Assembly: GCA_017621035.1 (NCBI GenBank)
Contig: JAGATY010000017.1
Location: 1-50,466 of the forward strand
DNA: 50,466 bases
Direction of reading: 5' to 3'
Origin: Bacteroides sp.
GTDB lineage: Bacteria; Bacteroidota; Bacteroidia; Bacteroidales; Bacteroidaceae
In this document: piece by piece, positions 24,061 through 32,675 of the stretch
Position numbering within the stretch: position 1 is the stretch's first letter
Layout: every line of letters starts with the position of its first letter
Program-made: the position numbers and the translations under genes
The notes under the pieces: model-generated
What the model was told of the DNA's origin: nothing
Seen by the model: the letters and a program-made list of their open reading frames with translations, nothing else
Databases searched by the model: none

Positions 24061-26253
24061 ATGTCAAAAATGCGTTTTTTTGCCCTCCAAGAGCTTGCCA
24101 ATCGCAAACCTTTGGAAATTTCCAACCCCTCAAATAAGTTGTCCGACTATTACGGTAGTCACGTTTTTGACCGCAAGAAGATGCAAGAGTATCTGCCCAA
24201 AGAGGCATATAATGCAGTCATCAATGCCATCGAAAAAGGTGTTCCCATTACCCGCCAAGTGGCCGACCTAGTAGCCAACGGCATGAAGAATTGGGCAAAA
24301 TCGCTCAACGTTACTCACTATACCCACTGGTTTCAACCGTTAACGGACGGAACTGCTGAGAAACATGACGGATTTATTGAGTTTGGAGAGAACGATATGG
24401 ACGTCATCGAACGCTTCTCCGGAAAGCTATTAGTACAACAGGAACCGGACGCATCGAGCTTTCCAAACGGAGGTATTCGTAACACATTCGAGGCAAGAGG
24501 ATACACTGCTTGGGATGTATCATCGCCTGCCTTCGTTGTAGATACAACGCTCTGTATACCAACCATCTTTATTTCTTACACCGGTGAAGCCTTAGATTAC
24601 AAGACTCCATTGCTAAAAGCACTGGCAGCTGTGGATAAAGCAGCAACCGAAGTGTGTCGCCTTTTCGACAAAAACATCAATCGTGTCTATGCTAATTTGG
24701 GCTGGGAACAGGAGTATTTCCTGGTTGACCTGGCACTCTATAATGCACGTCCAGACCTCTGTTTGACCGGTCGTACACTGATGGGACACTCTTCTGCAAA
24801 GGATCAGCAGTTGGAAGACCACTACTTTGGCTCCATTCCTCCGCGCGTTACAGCCTTCATGAAGGAACTGGAAATAGAGTGTCATAAATTAGGTATCCCC
24901 GTCAAAACCCGTCACAATGAAGTAGCCCCCAACCAATTTGAGCTGGCTCCAATCTTTGAGAACGTCAATCTGGCCAACGACCATAACCAACTTGTGATGG
25001 ACTTAATGAAGCGAATTGCCCGCCGACACAACTTTGTGGTACTGCTTCATGAGAAACCTTACAACGGTGTAAACGGAAGTGGTAAACACAACAACTGGTC
25101 TCTATGTACCGATACCGGCATCAATCTCTTTGCCCCAGGTAAGAATCCTAAGAGCAACTTACTCTTTTTGACCTTCTTGGTGAACGTATTGATGATGGTT
25201 TATAAGAACCAAGACTTACTCCGAGCCTCCATTGTCAGTGCCGGAAACAGTCATCGTCTGGGTGCCAACGAAGCACCACCGGCCATCCTCTCCATCTTCT
25301 TAGGTAGACAACTCTCTAGCATTCTCGACGAAATCACCAGTCACACCAGTCACAAAGAAATGGTTGGAGAGGAGAAAACAACCCTTCAACTAGGGCTAGG
25401 AAGGATTCCTGACATCATGTTGGATACTACCGACCGTAACCGTACCTCACCCTTTGCCTTTACAGGAAACCGATTTGAGTTCCGTGCAGCAGGTTCCTCT
25501 GCCAATTGTGCTGCGGCCATGATTGCTATCAATGCAGCTATGGCACACCAACTGAACGAGTTCCGCCTCTCCATCGAAAAGCTGATAGAAGAAGGAACCG
25601 GCAAAGAAGAAGCTTTCTTCCGCATCCTTAAAGAGACCATCATTGCCTCAGAGCCTATCCGATTTGAGGGAGACGGATATAGTGAAGAGTGGAAACAAGA
25701 AGCTGCCCGCCGGGGACTTACCAACATCTGTCACGTTCCTGAGGCACTGATGCACTATACCGATGCACAATCACGCTCCGTACTCATTGGCGAAGGAGTA
25801 TTCAACGAAACCGAACTCTCTTGCCGACTGGAAGTAGAATTGGAGAAATTCACCATGAAGGTACAGATAGAAAGCCGCGTATTGGGTGACCTTGCTCTAA
25901 ATCACATTGTACCTACAGCCGTCAGCTATCAGAACCGATTGTTGGAAAACTTACGCGGATTGCGGGAAACTTTCGCTCCCGAAGAGTACGAGATACTGAG
26001 TGCTGACCGTAAAGAATTGGTACGCGACATCTCCAAACGTGTTACAGCCATCAAGATGCTGGTGCGCGAAATGACCGAAGCCCGCAAAGTTGCTAACCAT
26101 ATGCCGCACTACAAAGACAAGGCTTTTGCTTATCAAGAGAACGTCCGTCCCTACCTGGATAGCATCCGTGAGCATATCGACAAGCTAGAAATGGAGATTG
26201 ACGACGAGATTTGGCCACTCCCCAAGTATCGCGAGTTGCTTTTCACCAAGTAA
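24061..26253 (+). CDS. glnN: Type III glutamine synthetase
   Basis: A 730-residue protein, the size of the GSIII family and much larger than GlnA. It starts MSKMRFFALQELANRKPLEI. It contains HNEVAPNQFELAPIFENVNL, KPYNGVNGSGKHNNWSL (catalytic Glu/His neighbourhood) and NRTSPFAFTGNRFEFRAAGSSANCAAAM near residue 460. GSIII makes glutamine from glutamate, ammonium and ATP and is the main nitrogen-assimilation enzyme in Bacteroides. A Crp/Fnr-type regulator lies downstream but has its own promoter. Regulation by nitrogen is likely from family knowledge, but no operator is recognised. Confidence 0.96.
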   Translation: MSKMRFFALQELANRKPLEISNPSNKLSDYYGSHVFDRKKMQEYLPKEAYNAVINAIEKGVPITRQVADLVANGMKNWAKSLNVTHYTHWFQPLTDGTAEKHDGFIEFGENDMDVIERFSGKLLVQQEPDASSFPNGGIRNTFEARGYTAWDVSSPAFVVDTTLCIPTIFISYTGEALDYKTPLLKALAAVDKAATEVCRLFDKNINRVYANLGWEQEYFLVDLALYNARPDLCLTGRTLMGHSSAKDQQLEDHYFGSIPPRVTAFMKELEIECHKLGIPVKTRHNEVAPNQFELAPIFENVNLANDHNQLVMDLMKRIARRHNFVVLLHEKPYNGVNGSGKHNNWSLCTDTGINLFAPGKNPKSNLLFLTFLVNVLMMVYKNQDLLRASIVSAGNSHRLGANEAPPAILSIFLGRQLSSILDEITSHTSHKEMVGEEKTTLQLGLGRIPDIMLDTTDRNRTSPFAFTGNRFEFRAAGSSANCAAAMIAINAAMAHQLNEFRLSIEKLIEEGTGKEEAFFRILKETIIASEPIRFEGDGYSEEWKQEAARRGLTNICHVPEALMHYTDAQSRSVLIGEGVFNETELSCRLEVELEKFTMKVQIESRVLGDLALNHIVPTAVSYQNRLLENLRGLRETFAPEEYEILSADRKELVRDISKRVTAIKMLVREMTEARKVANHMPHYKDKAFAYQENVRPYLDSIREHIDKLEMEIDDEIWPLPKYRELLFTK

Positions 26254-26273
26254 AACTATGCTTTCTCATACTT

Positions 26274-26330
26274 AAAACGACGTTTTACCATATCCAAAAC
26301 GACGTTTTCTTATTCACAAAACAAAGCTTT
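26274..26330. repeat. 22-bp array, AAAACGACGTTTT word
   Basis: The palindrome AAAACGACGTTTT starts at 26274 and 26296, exactly 22 bp apart. A degenerate third unit AAAACAAAGCTTT starts at 26318 in phase. The 9-bp spacers differ. Confidence 0.75.
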
Positions 26331-26384
26331 GCATCGTTACAAAATACCGGACTAATATCGGGTTATGTTTTGTAACGATGCAAA
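26328..26384. promoter_or_regulatory. 17-bp inverted repeat between glnN and the Crp/Fnr gene
   Basis: Perfect arms at 26328-26344 and 26368-26384 (TTTGCATCGTTACAAAA and its complement) enclose a 23-nt loop. It could be a glnN transcript-end hairpin or a protein-binding site. It lies about 140 bp before the promoter of the regulator and has no T-run of terminator type. Confidence 0.6.
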
Positions 26385-26523
26385 ATATTTTTCGATATTT
26401 CGTGAGTTTGCAACGCATCTCACCACCTTCTTAAATCCCTTTTTCAAGAATGCGAAACAATGGAAAAAGAAACGGAAAGTGCTATTTTTCTATGTTTTAC
26501 AACATAATTTCAATTATTCTTCC

Positions 26524-26531
26524 TACCTTTG
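26524..26531 (+). promoter_or_regulatory. -7 box of the Crp/Fnr gene (TACCTTTG)
   Basis: An exact TAnnTTTG match 29 bp before the ATG at 26560. It argues against the upstream start codon of the longer open frame. Confidence 0.6.
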
Positions 26532-26559
26532 CCCCCTCAAAACATGTTTTAAAGCAGAG

Positions 26560-27261
26560 ATGGTCAAAACAAACTTAGCAGATTACAAAATTACGGAACT
26601 GATTGCCGACATGTGGGCACCCCTGACAGAAGAACAACGCGAATTCCTCGCCGGGCAATTTATTCTACAAACCTACAAAAAGCATGAAGTTATCTATTGC
26701 GAAGGCGAGAAACCTGCGTACTTGATGTGCCTGCTTAGCGGAAAAGTAAAGATATATAAAGATGGCGTTGGAGGTAGAAGTCAGATTATCCGTATGGTGA
26801 AACCTGTAGAATACTTCGGCTATCGTGCTTACTTTGCCAAAGAAGATTACGTAACTGCTGCCTCTGCATTTGAACCAACCGTACTCTGTTTAATTCCCAT
26901 GACCGCCATTATGACGGTGCTGGCACAAAACAATGCGCTGGCAATGTTCTTCATCGAGCAACTCTCCATCGACTTGGGTGTGGCCGACGAACGCACTGTA
27001 AATCTTACTCAGAAACATATCCGCGGACGCTTGGCCGAGTCTCTCCTTTTCCTGAAAGATAGCTATGGCATTGAAGAAGACGGCTTCACGCTAAGTATCT
27101 ACCTCTCACGCGAAGACTTAGCTAACCTCTCAAACATGACAACCTCCAATGCCATCCGCACCCTATCGCAATTTGCTACCGAGAAACTTATCGCCATCGA
27201 CGGGCGCAAAATCAAACTGATAGAAGAAGAGAAACTAAGAAAGATTAGCAAGATTGGGTAA
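26560..27261 (+). CDS. Crp/Fnr family transcriptional regulator
   Basis: A 233-residue protein starting at MVKTNLADYK; the longer frame would read through a -7 box at 26524. The N-terminal half is a cyclic-nucleotide-binding-type beta roll (VIYCEGEKPAYLMCLLSGKV, KIYKDGVGGRSQIIRMVKPV), and the C-terminal part a winged helix (TLSIYLSREDLANLSNMTTS, NAIRTLSQF). The iron-sulfur Cys set of Fnr is not present, and the cyclic-nucleotide phosphate pocket of Crp is not obvious, so the signal is unknown. It lies between glnN and trxB, so a nitrogen or redox input is possible. Confidence 0.88.
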   Translation: MVKTNLADYKITELIADMWAPLTEEQREFLAGQFILQTYKKHEVIYCEGEKPAYLMCLLSGKVKIYKDGVGGRSQIIRMVKPVEYFGYRAYFAKEDYVTAASAFEPTVLCLIPMTAIMTVLAQNNALAMFFIEQLSIDLGVADERTVNLTQKHIRGRLAESLLFLKDSYGIEEDGFTLSIYLSREDLANLSNMTTSNAIRTLSQFATEKLIAIDGRKIKLIEEEKLRKISKIG

Positions 27262-27270
27262 AAGAAATAG

Positions 27271-27312
27271 AAAAGCCTCACTACGGAAGAATACCGAGTG
27301 AGGCTTTTCTTA
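27271..27312. terminator. Bidirectional terminator, Crp/Fnr gene / trxB
   Basis: Perfect 12-bp arms at 27271-27282 and 27297-27308 (AAAAGCCTCACT and its complement) between two convergent genes. Confidence 0.85.
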
Positions 27313-27322
27313 TTATAACTTC

Positions 27323-28261
27323 TTACTTGTTTGCCAGATACTTTTCAGCTTCCATGGCTGCTTTGGCACCACTTCCGGCAGCTACAATGGCTTGGCGATA
27401 GTGCGGGTCGGCCACGTCACCTGCGGCAAACACACCGGGAACACGAGTACGGGGACTGGCTCCGTCGGTAATGATGTAACCTATTTCGTCTGTCTCTACC
27501 CAAGGCTTAAAGATGTCGGAGTTCGGCTTATGCCCGATGGCGAGGAAGAAACCGTCGATAGCGATGTCATAGTGTTCTTCATCCGGCTCACCCATACGCT
27601 TCACAAGGTGTGCACCTTCTACACCGTCTTCGCCAAAGAGACCTACTGTGTTGTGTTCAAACAGTACCTCAATCTTCTCATTATTCAATACGCGATCCTG
27701 CATGATTTGCGAAGCACGCAAGTAAGGCTTACGCACAATGAGGTAAACTTTCTTTGCCAATCCGGCCAGGTAAGAGGCTTCTTCGCAAGCTGTATCACCT
27801 CCACCTACCACGGCAACCACTTTTTTGCGATAGAAGAAGCCGTCGCAAGTGGCGCAAGCACTTACTCCCATACCGGCATACTTCTTCTCATCGTCCAGCC
27901 CAAGATACTTGGCTGTGGCACCGGTTGCAATAATGATGCTTTCAGCTTCAATCACCTTCTCATCATCAATCGTAATTTTATAAGGAGCCTCACTCAGGTC
28001 AGCCTTGGTTGCCACGCCAAAACGGATGTCGGCACCAAAACGTTCAGCCTGCTTGCGTAAGTCTTCCATCAGTTCCGGTCCGCCAATTCCCTGCGGATAA
28101 CCGGGGAAGTTCTCTACATCGGTCGTGGTTGTCAACTGTCCGCCTAACTGATAACCTGCATAGACCACAGGAGCCAAGTTGGCACGTCCGGCATAGATGG
28201 CAGCAGTATAACCTGCCGGGCCGGATCCAATAATCAATACTTTTACTTTTTCAATTTCCAT
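27323..28261 (-). CDS. trxB: Thioredoxin-disulfide reductase
   Basis: A 312-residue flavoprotein. I start at the ATG at 28261 (MEIEKVKVLIIGSGPAGYTA), because the FAD-binding GSGPAG should lie close to the N-terminus; a longer frame adds 29 residues and runs into the LolA-like gene. The redox-active CATC is in GVSACATCDGFF, and the NADPH site is VVGGGDTACEEASYL. It reduces thioredoxin using NADPH in the cytosol. It lies downstream of the LolA-like gene on the same strand and ends in a shared terminator. Confidence 0.95.
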   Translation of the reverse strand: MEIEKVKVLIIGSGPAGYTAAIYAGRANLAPVVYAGYQLGGQLTTTTDVENFPGYPQGIGGPELMEDLRKQAERFGADIRFGVATKADLSEAPYKITIDDEKVIEAESIIIATGATAKYLGLDDEKKYAGMGVSACATCDGFFYRKKVVAVVGGGDTACEEASYLAGLAKKVYLIVRKPYLRASQIMQDRVLNNEKIEVLFEHNTVGLFGEDGVEGAHLVKRMGEPDEEHYDIAIDGFFLAIGHKPNSDIFKPWVETDEIGYIITDGASPRTRVPGVFAAGDVADPHYRQAIVAAGSGAKAAMEAEKYLANK

Positions 28262-28334
28262 CGTTATGTTGTTTTTAATGTTTCTCGTGAGTGTGAAGTG
28301 TGAATGCTGTAGCACATAAGTCCCGACAAAGGCT

Positions 28335-28946
28335 TCAGCGCAAATCAATCACCTCTGCCTTCGGATAGCGTTTCGGGTTGAAGCTGAAGAACTCCTTAGC
28401 AAACTTTCTCCCCGTCTGACAAGCCGTAATAACTATCTCCAGCGTCTCTCCTCCCTGAGGTTTCAGCACAACCCGAAGGGGTAACAGTGTCTGTTTGCTG
28501 ATGTCCAGCGTGATTTGTTGCAGACTTCCTTTCTTCTCCTCCGTAAGAGAGATGCGATAACGCGAAGCGTCGTTGCACGGCACCTGCACTGCTTTGTACC
28601 CGTGTCGATAGAGTGAGAGCCAGGCATAAGGATTGATACTCTGCAACTCTTCCTGCGTGGGGTGCGAAACGGTTACTTCGTCTGCCGACGGTAAATAGGT
28701 CCACTGAGTCTCTCCATTAAACCACGTGACTGCATCATGCGTATCCAGCACAAAGCTATCACCCAGCAAATCAATCGTTCCCTTGGAGAGTACTGCCCCA
28801 CCCGACTTCACCGTGAAGTCAGCATGAATACCGCCGGCCTTGCGGACAGCTTCCACCGTACGTTCCAGCAGTGTGCGAGCCTCGCCTTGTGCCACTATCG
28901 GCAGAGCTAAGAAGACGAGCAACAGAGAGATTATACCTTTCTTCAT
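28335..28946 (-). CDS. LolA-like outer-membrane lipoprotein carrier
   Basis: A 203-residue periplasmic protein with a signal peptide (MKKGIISLLLVFLALPIVAQ). The mature part has the LolA half-barrel pattern: IHADFTVKSGGAVLSKGTID, LLGDSFVLDTHDAVTWFNGE, then TQWTYLPSADEVTVSHPT. LolA carries lipoproteins across the periplasm from the LolCDE complex. It follows ftsK with a gap of 94 bp, a linkage (ftsK-lolA) also seen in Proteobacteria. It is followed 73 bp later by trxB. Confidence 0.85.
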   Translation of the reverse strand: MKKGIISLLLVFLALPIVAQGEARTLLERTVEAVRKAGGIHADFTVKSGGAVLSKGTIDLLGDSFVLDTHDAVTWFNGETQWTYLPSADEVTVSHPTQEELQSINPYAWLSLYRHGYKAVQVPCNDASRYRISLTEEKKGSLQQITLDISKQTLLPLRVVLKPQGGETLEIVITACQTGRKFAKEFFSFNPKRYPKAEVIDLR

Positions 28947-29040
28947 TACACCTTATATATTATATATACAAGAAGAAGCACCTTCGGAGTGTCGAGCCAT
29001 AACAGTGCGGTCTCTTGTTTTCCCAATCATTAACCACCGG

Positions 29041-31509
29041 TTAAAGAAGATTGTTCAGCCGCTGATCCAAGTCATCCATGCTGACGCAATTAACCTCACG
29101 CGGCTTACTACCTTGTGCCGGTCCCACTATACCGGCCTTTTCCAACTGATCCATCAAACGTCCGGCACGGTTGTAACCTATGGCAAACTTACGCTGAATA
29201 AGAGAGGTTGAGCCTTGCTGACTGGAAACAATCAGTTCGGCAGCATCCCGGAAGAGAGGATCTAAGTGACCCATATCCACATCAGACAAGTCATTGCCAT
29301 CGTTTTCGCTCGGAACTTCAGGAAGCGGAAAGGCAGAAACATATCCTTGCTGGCAACCAATGAAGTGAGCAATGCGTTCCACCTCAGGCGTATCAACAAA
29401 TGCGCACTGCACGCGCACCGGATCATTTCCTTGCAGATAAAGCATATCTCCCTTACCGATAAGCTGGTCGGCACCTGTTGTATCTATTATGGTACGCGAG
29501 TTCATACCATCTGCCACCTTGAAGGCTATACGTGCCGGGAAGTTTGCTTTAATGGTACCGGTAATGATGTTTGCTGTGGGGCGCTGCGTAGCTATTATCA
29601 TGTGGATGCCCACCGCACGTGCCTTCTGAGCGATGCGACAGATAGGCAACTCGATGTCCTTTCCGGCCGTCATGATGAGGTCACCATACTCGTCGATGAT
29701 TACCACGATGTAAGGCATGTAATGGTGTCCCTTCTCCGGATTGAGTTTACGTTCTATGAACTTGGTGTTATACTCAATGATGTTTCTACAGTTAGCCTGC
29801 ATCAGCAGTTTGTAACGATCGTCCATCTCGATACAAAGGGACTGCAAAGTCTGTACCACCTTATCCACGTCGGTAATGATAGCTTTGTCATTTTCGGGTA
29901 ACTTGGCCAGGAAGTGGTTCTCTATGGGAGCGTAGATAGAAAACTCAACCATCTTGGGGTCTACTATCACAAACTTCAGTTCCGAGGGATGTTTCCGGTA
30001 GAGCAGTGAGGTAAGAATGGCATTCAAGCCTACCGATTTACCCTGTCCGGTAGCACCCGCCACCAGCAAGTGAGGCGCTTTGGCCAGGTCGAACATGAAC
30101 ACATCGTTGGAAATGGTCTTACCAATGGCCACCGGAAGTTCCATTTTACTCTCCTGAAACTTCTTTGAATTGAGCACAGAAAGCATAGGCACAATCTTCG
30201 GATTGGCGTTAGGCACCTCGATGCCGATAGTCCCGCGTCCCGGAATAGGTGCAATGATACGGATGCCGAGAGCGGCCAAATTCAGCGCGATGTCATCCTG
30301 CAAGTTGCGGATTTTTGAAATGCGCACACCCTCAGCAGGCGTTATTTCGTAGAGGGTGATGGTAGGTCCCACGCTGGCACGGATACTGCTAATCTCGATG
30401 TTAAAGCTGCGGAGCACCTTGACGATGCTCTCTTTATTGGCATTCTGCTCCTGCATGTCGATGGTAGGAGAGTTGTCTTCATACTGTTTCAAGAGGTCGA
30501 AGCCGGGGAATTTGTAAAACTCCAAATCTAGGCGTGGGTTATACGGTTCCTGTTCAGGAGCTTCATACGCCTCCTCTGTCACTTCGTCGATGGTGAAGTC
30601 CGGCTCATCAGCAGTCGGTTTCTCTGCTTCCGGTTCCGGCTCCGGCAGAGACTCTTCGACCGGTTTCTCCTCTATTTCAAACTCCACGGTTTCAGCATCG
30701 TCCGGCAACAAATCAATCGTCTGCTCCTCTTCCGGCTCATCCGGCTCGGGGGCGGGAGTATCTTCCGGCTCAGGGGTAGCTGTCGGAGCTTCCTCCTCAA
30801 AGGCTGTGGAGTCATCTTCCGGCGTAGAAGAGGCAGCTTCCGTAGCCTCTGCTACCGGTTTCTGTCGTCTCAGGAAGCTCAGCGAAAGCAGTTGGCGCAA
30901 CCAGACGATGGTACGTGCACTGAGGTAGATAAAGAAACAGATGGCCGACGCAAGCAGTATCATCCACACGCCCGGCGCTCCCACTTGCGACTCCAACCAA
31001 CGGCCCACGTTGTAACCATGCAATCCGCCCAGATAAATGAATGAGTCGGCATACTGCTCGGCAAAGGCAAAACCAAAGAAGAGAGAGAACCAAACCAACA
31101 ACAGGGAGCAGACTATGAACCAACGACTCAAGCAAACAATGCGCACGCGCATTAACTTGAGGCCGGCCATTGCCAAGAACAAGACGATGAAGAAAGAAGA
31201 GACGCCAAAGCAATCATTGATTAAATAGCTGGCCAACTGTGCTCCCCGACTGCCGGCATAGTTCTTCACACCGTTGTGTGTCCCTGCCAGTTCGTTGGCG
31301 TCAATCACACTCTGGTCGGCCGCTCCTGTAACAAAGAAAGAGGAGAAGGCTAACAGCAGATAGACCGCAAATATAACCAGCAGCAGTCCCACCACAAACC
31401 GCATCGTTTCATTCTTGTAAAATAGCTTCATCCGCATCCAAAGGCCGGGGCCTTGCGGTTTGGCTTTCTTATCCGGTTCTTTTATTGTAGATTTCTTTAC
31501 CATATACAT
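29041..31509 (-). CDS. ftsK: DNA translocase FtsK
   Basis: An 822-residue septal DNA pump. About four membrane segments occupy residues 35-215. A Pro/Glu-rich acidic linker follows (about 225-330). The motor domain has Walker A GATGQGKSVGLN and Walker B in YIVVIIDEYGDL. The C-terminal gamma winged helix (LIVSSQQGSTSLIQRKFAIG, YNRAGRLMDQLEKAGIVGP) would read directional DNA motifs and activate XerCD at dif. MVKKST at 31503 is an alternative start. A very good promoter lies at 31553-31583. Confidence 0.96.
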   Translation of the reverse strand: MYMVKKSTIKEPDKKAKPQGPGLWMRMKLFYKNETMRFVVGLLLVIFAVYLLLAFSSFFVTGAADQSVIDANELAGTHNGVKNYAGSRGAQLASYLINDCFGVSSFFIVLFLAMAGLKLMRVRIVCLSRWFIVCSLLLVWFSLFFGFAFAEQYADSFIYLGGLHGYNVGRWLESQVGAPGVWMILLASAICFFIYLSARTIVWLRQLLSLSFLRRQKPVAEATEAASSTPEDDSTAFEEEAPTATPEPEDTPAPEPDEPEEEQTIDLLPDDAETVEFEIEEKPVEESLPEPEPEAEKPTADEPDFTIDEVTEEAYEAPEQEPYNPRLDLEFYKFPGFDLLKQYEDNSPTIDMQEQNANKESIVKVLRSFNIEISSIRASVGPTITLYEITPAEGVRISKIRNLQDDIALNLAALGIRIIAPIPGRGTIGIEVPNANPKIVPMLSVLNSKKFQESKMELPVAIGKTISNDVFMFDLAKAPHLLVAGATGQGKSVGLNAILTSLLYRKHPSELKFVIVDPKMVEFSIYAPIENHFLAKLPENDKAIITDVDKVVQTLQSLCIEMDDRYKLLMQANCRNIIEYNTKFIERKLNPEKGHHYMPYIVVIIDEYGDLIMTAGKDIELPICRIAQKARAVGIHMIIATQRPTANIITGTIKANFPARIAFKVADGMNSRTIIDTTGADQLIGKGDMLYLQGNDPVRVQCAFVDTPEVERIAHFIGCQQGYVSAFPLPEVPSENDGNDLSDVDMGHLDPLFRDAAELIVSSQQGSTSLIQRKFAIGYNRAGRLMDQLEKAGIVGPAQGSKPREVNCVSMDDLDQRLNNLL

Positions 31510-31552
31510 ATCTTATTGGGGTGACACTTCCGGCACCCGGTTTATTAGGGAA

Positions 31553-31583
31553 CAAAAGTAGTGAAAAGCCCGTTCCCGACAAA
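31553..31583 (-). promoter_or_regulatory. Promoter of ftsK
   Basis: Minus-strand TTTG (31583-31580), a 19-bp spacer and TACTTTTG (31560-31553): the consensus sequence and spacing. Confidence 0.75.
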
Positions 31584-31692
31584 AAGAAAACAGATGTTTC
31601 TTGCCTGCGTCTCTCATTCCGCCCCGCATCCGTACACTGTCGGAGCCATCGGCAGAGCGTTACTTACCACCCCTCACTCCTATTCTTCTCAA

Positions 31693-31815
31693 CCTCCGCA
31701 CTAGTACCCATCATGCACAAGATGCCAACTTGTGCTACACAAGATGCCATCTTGTGCAACATAAGATGCCATCTTGTGCATCGTTCCTTCTAATGTGGAA
31801 GATGAGAAGAGTAAA
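31693..31815. repeat. Dispersed element A, copy 2 (inverted)
   Basis: Reverse complement of the element at 7031-7140, nearly identical over more than 90 bp. Three palindromic units start at 31715, 31737 and 31759, exactly 22 bp apart. CCTCCGCACTAGTAC marks one end. It lies between the divergent ftsK and DUF5063 genes. The rest of the gap 31510-32045 holds only promoters. Confidence 0.85.
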
Positions 31816-31930
31816 TGCGGAAGGCGGGAGGTTTGTATGCGGAGGACGAAAAGTAGCTGTCCGGAAGAGGCAGACAACGTATGGGGAGCTGTGGCCGAAG
31901 AGGTGCGAAAGCTAAAAAGCACGCTTTTGC

Positions 31931-31961
31931 TTTGCGCTTCGGTCAGTTTGCACTATCTTTG
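31931..31961 (+). promoter_or_regulatory. Promoter of the DUF5063 operon
   Basis: TTTG (31931-31934), a 19-bp spacer and TATCTTTG (31954-31961): the consensus sequence and spacing. The leader would be about 80 nt. Confidence 0.75.
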
Positions 31962-32045
31962 CCGATTGGTAAACAGCCCGACCGCTGTAAGAGAGAAGCT
32001 CTTCGGCTCCTAACGTCGGGGTTGTGAAACTTAAATAAACAAATC

Positions 32046-32654
32046 ATGAAGAAAGATAGTCAAGTGATATTTGAACGTAATGTGGTAGAGTTTGTAACAG
32101 TGGCGGCCGAGTTCTGTAAGTTTCTGGAGCAGGCCGAGGGCATGAAACGCGCCACGTTCATAGACACTTCCCTCAAGATACTTCCCCTGCTCTACCTGAA
32201 AGCATCGCTTCTGCCGGAGTGCAAGACCATGGGCGACGAGCCACTCGAAAGCTTCGTCACCGAAGAAACATATGAAGTTCTGCGCATGAACCTAGCCTCC
32301 ATCCTGGCCGAGCAGGACGACTACCTGGACGTTTTCGTAAGTGAAATGAAGTACAGCGACCAACCTATCACCAAGTTCATTTCCGAAGAACTGGCTGACA
32401 TCTATCAGGACGTACGCGATTTCATATTCGTGTTCCAGCTGGGTCTTAATGAAACCATGCACGACTCGCTTGCCACCTGCCAGGAGAACTTCCGCTTGTA
32501 CTGGGGACAAAAGCTGGTAAACGTGCTGCGTCCCTTACACGAAGTGAAGTATGCACCCACCGACGAGGAGGAAGAAGAAGAGGAGTGCGACTGTTGCGAC
32601 CATGAGGAAGAGCACGAGCACCATTGTCACTGCGGACATCACCATTGCGACTAA
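32046..32654 (+). CDS. DUF5063 protein with a Cys/His-rich tail
   Basis: A 202-residue cytosolic, mainly helical protein beginning MKKDSQVIFERNVVEFVTVA, followed by AEFCKFLEQAEG, a Bacteroidetes DUF5063 signature. Function is unknown. The last about 30 residues run from an acidic stretch into alternating Cys and His (CDCCDHEEEHEHHCHCGHHH), which looks able to bind zinc, nickel or copper. It heads an operon with a 3'-5' exonuclease (21 bp gap) and an rRNA methyltransferase, so an RNA-related role is possible. Confidence 0.8.
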   Translation: MKKDSQVIFERNVVEFVTVAAEFCKFLEQAEGMKRATFIDTSLKILPLLYLKASLLPECKTMGDEPLESFVTEETYEVLRMNLASILAEQDDYLDVFVSEMKYSDQPITKFISEELADIYQDVRDFIFVFQLGLNETMHDSLATCQENFRLYWGQKLVNVLRPLHEVKYAPTDEEEEEEECDCCDHEEEHEHHCHCGHHHCD

Positions 32655-32675
32655 AACAGAAGTATCTTATCAGCC

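Noticed and set aside
26365-26559. Extended N-terminus of the Crp/Fnr protein
   Set aside because: The extension covers a TAnnTTTG promoter box at 26524 and has no domain character; the ATG at 26560 gives the normal family length.
31521-31915. Overlapping plus-strand ORFs in the ftsK-DUF5063 gap
   Set aside because: They translate the element A palindromes and repeat flanks; no signal, domain or conserved composition is visible.
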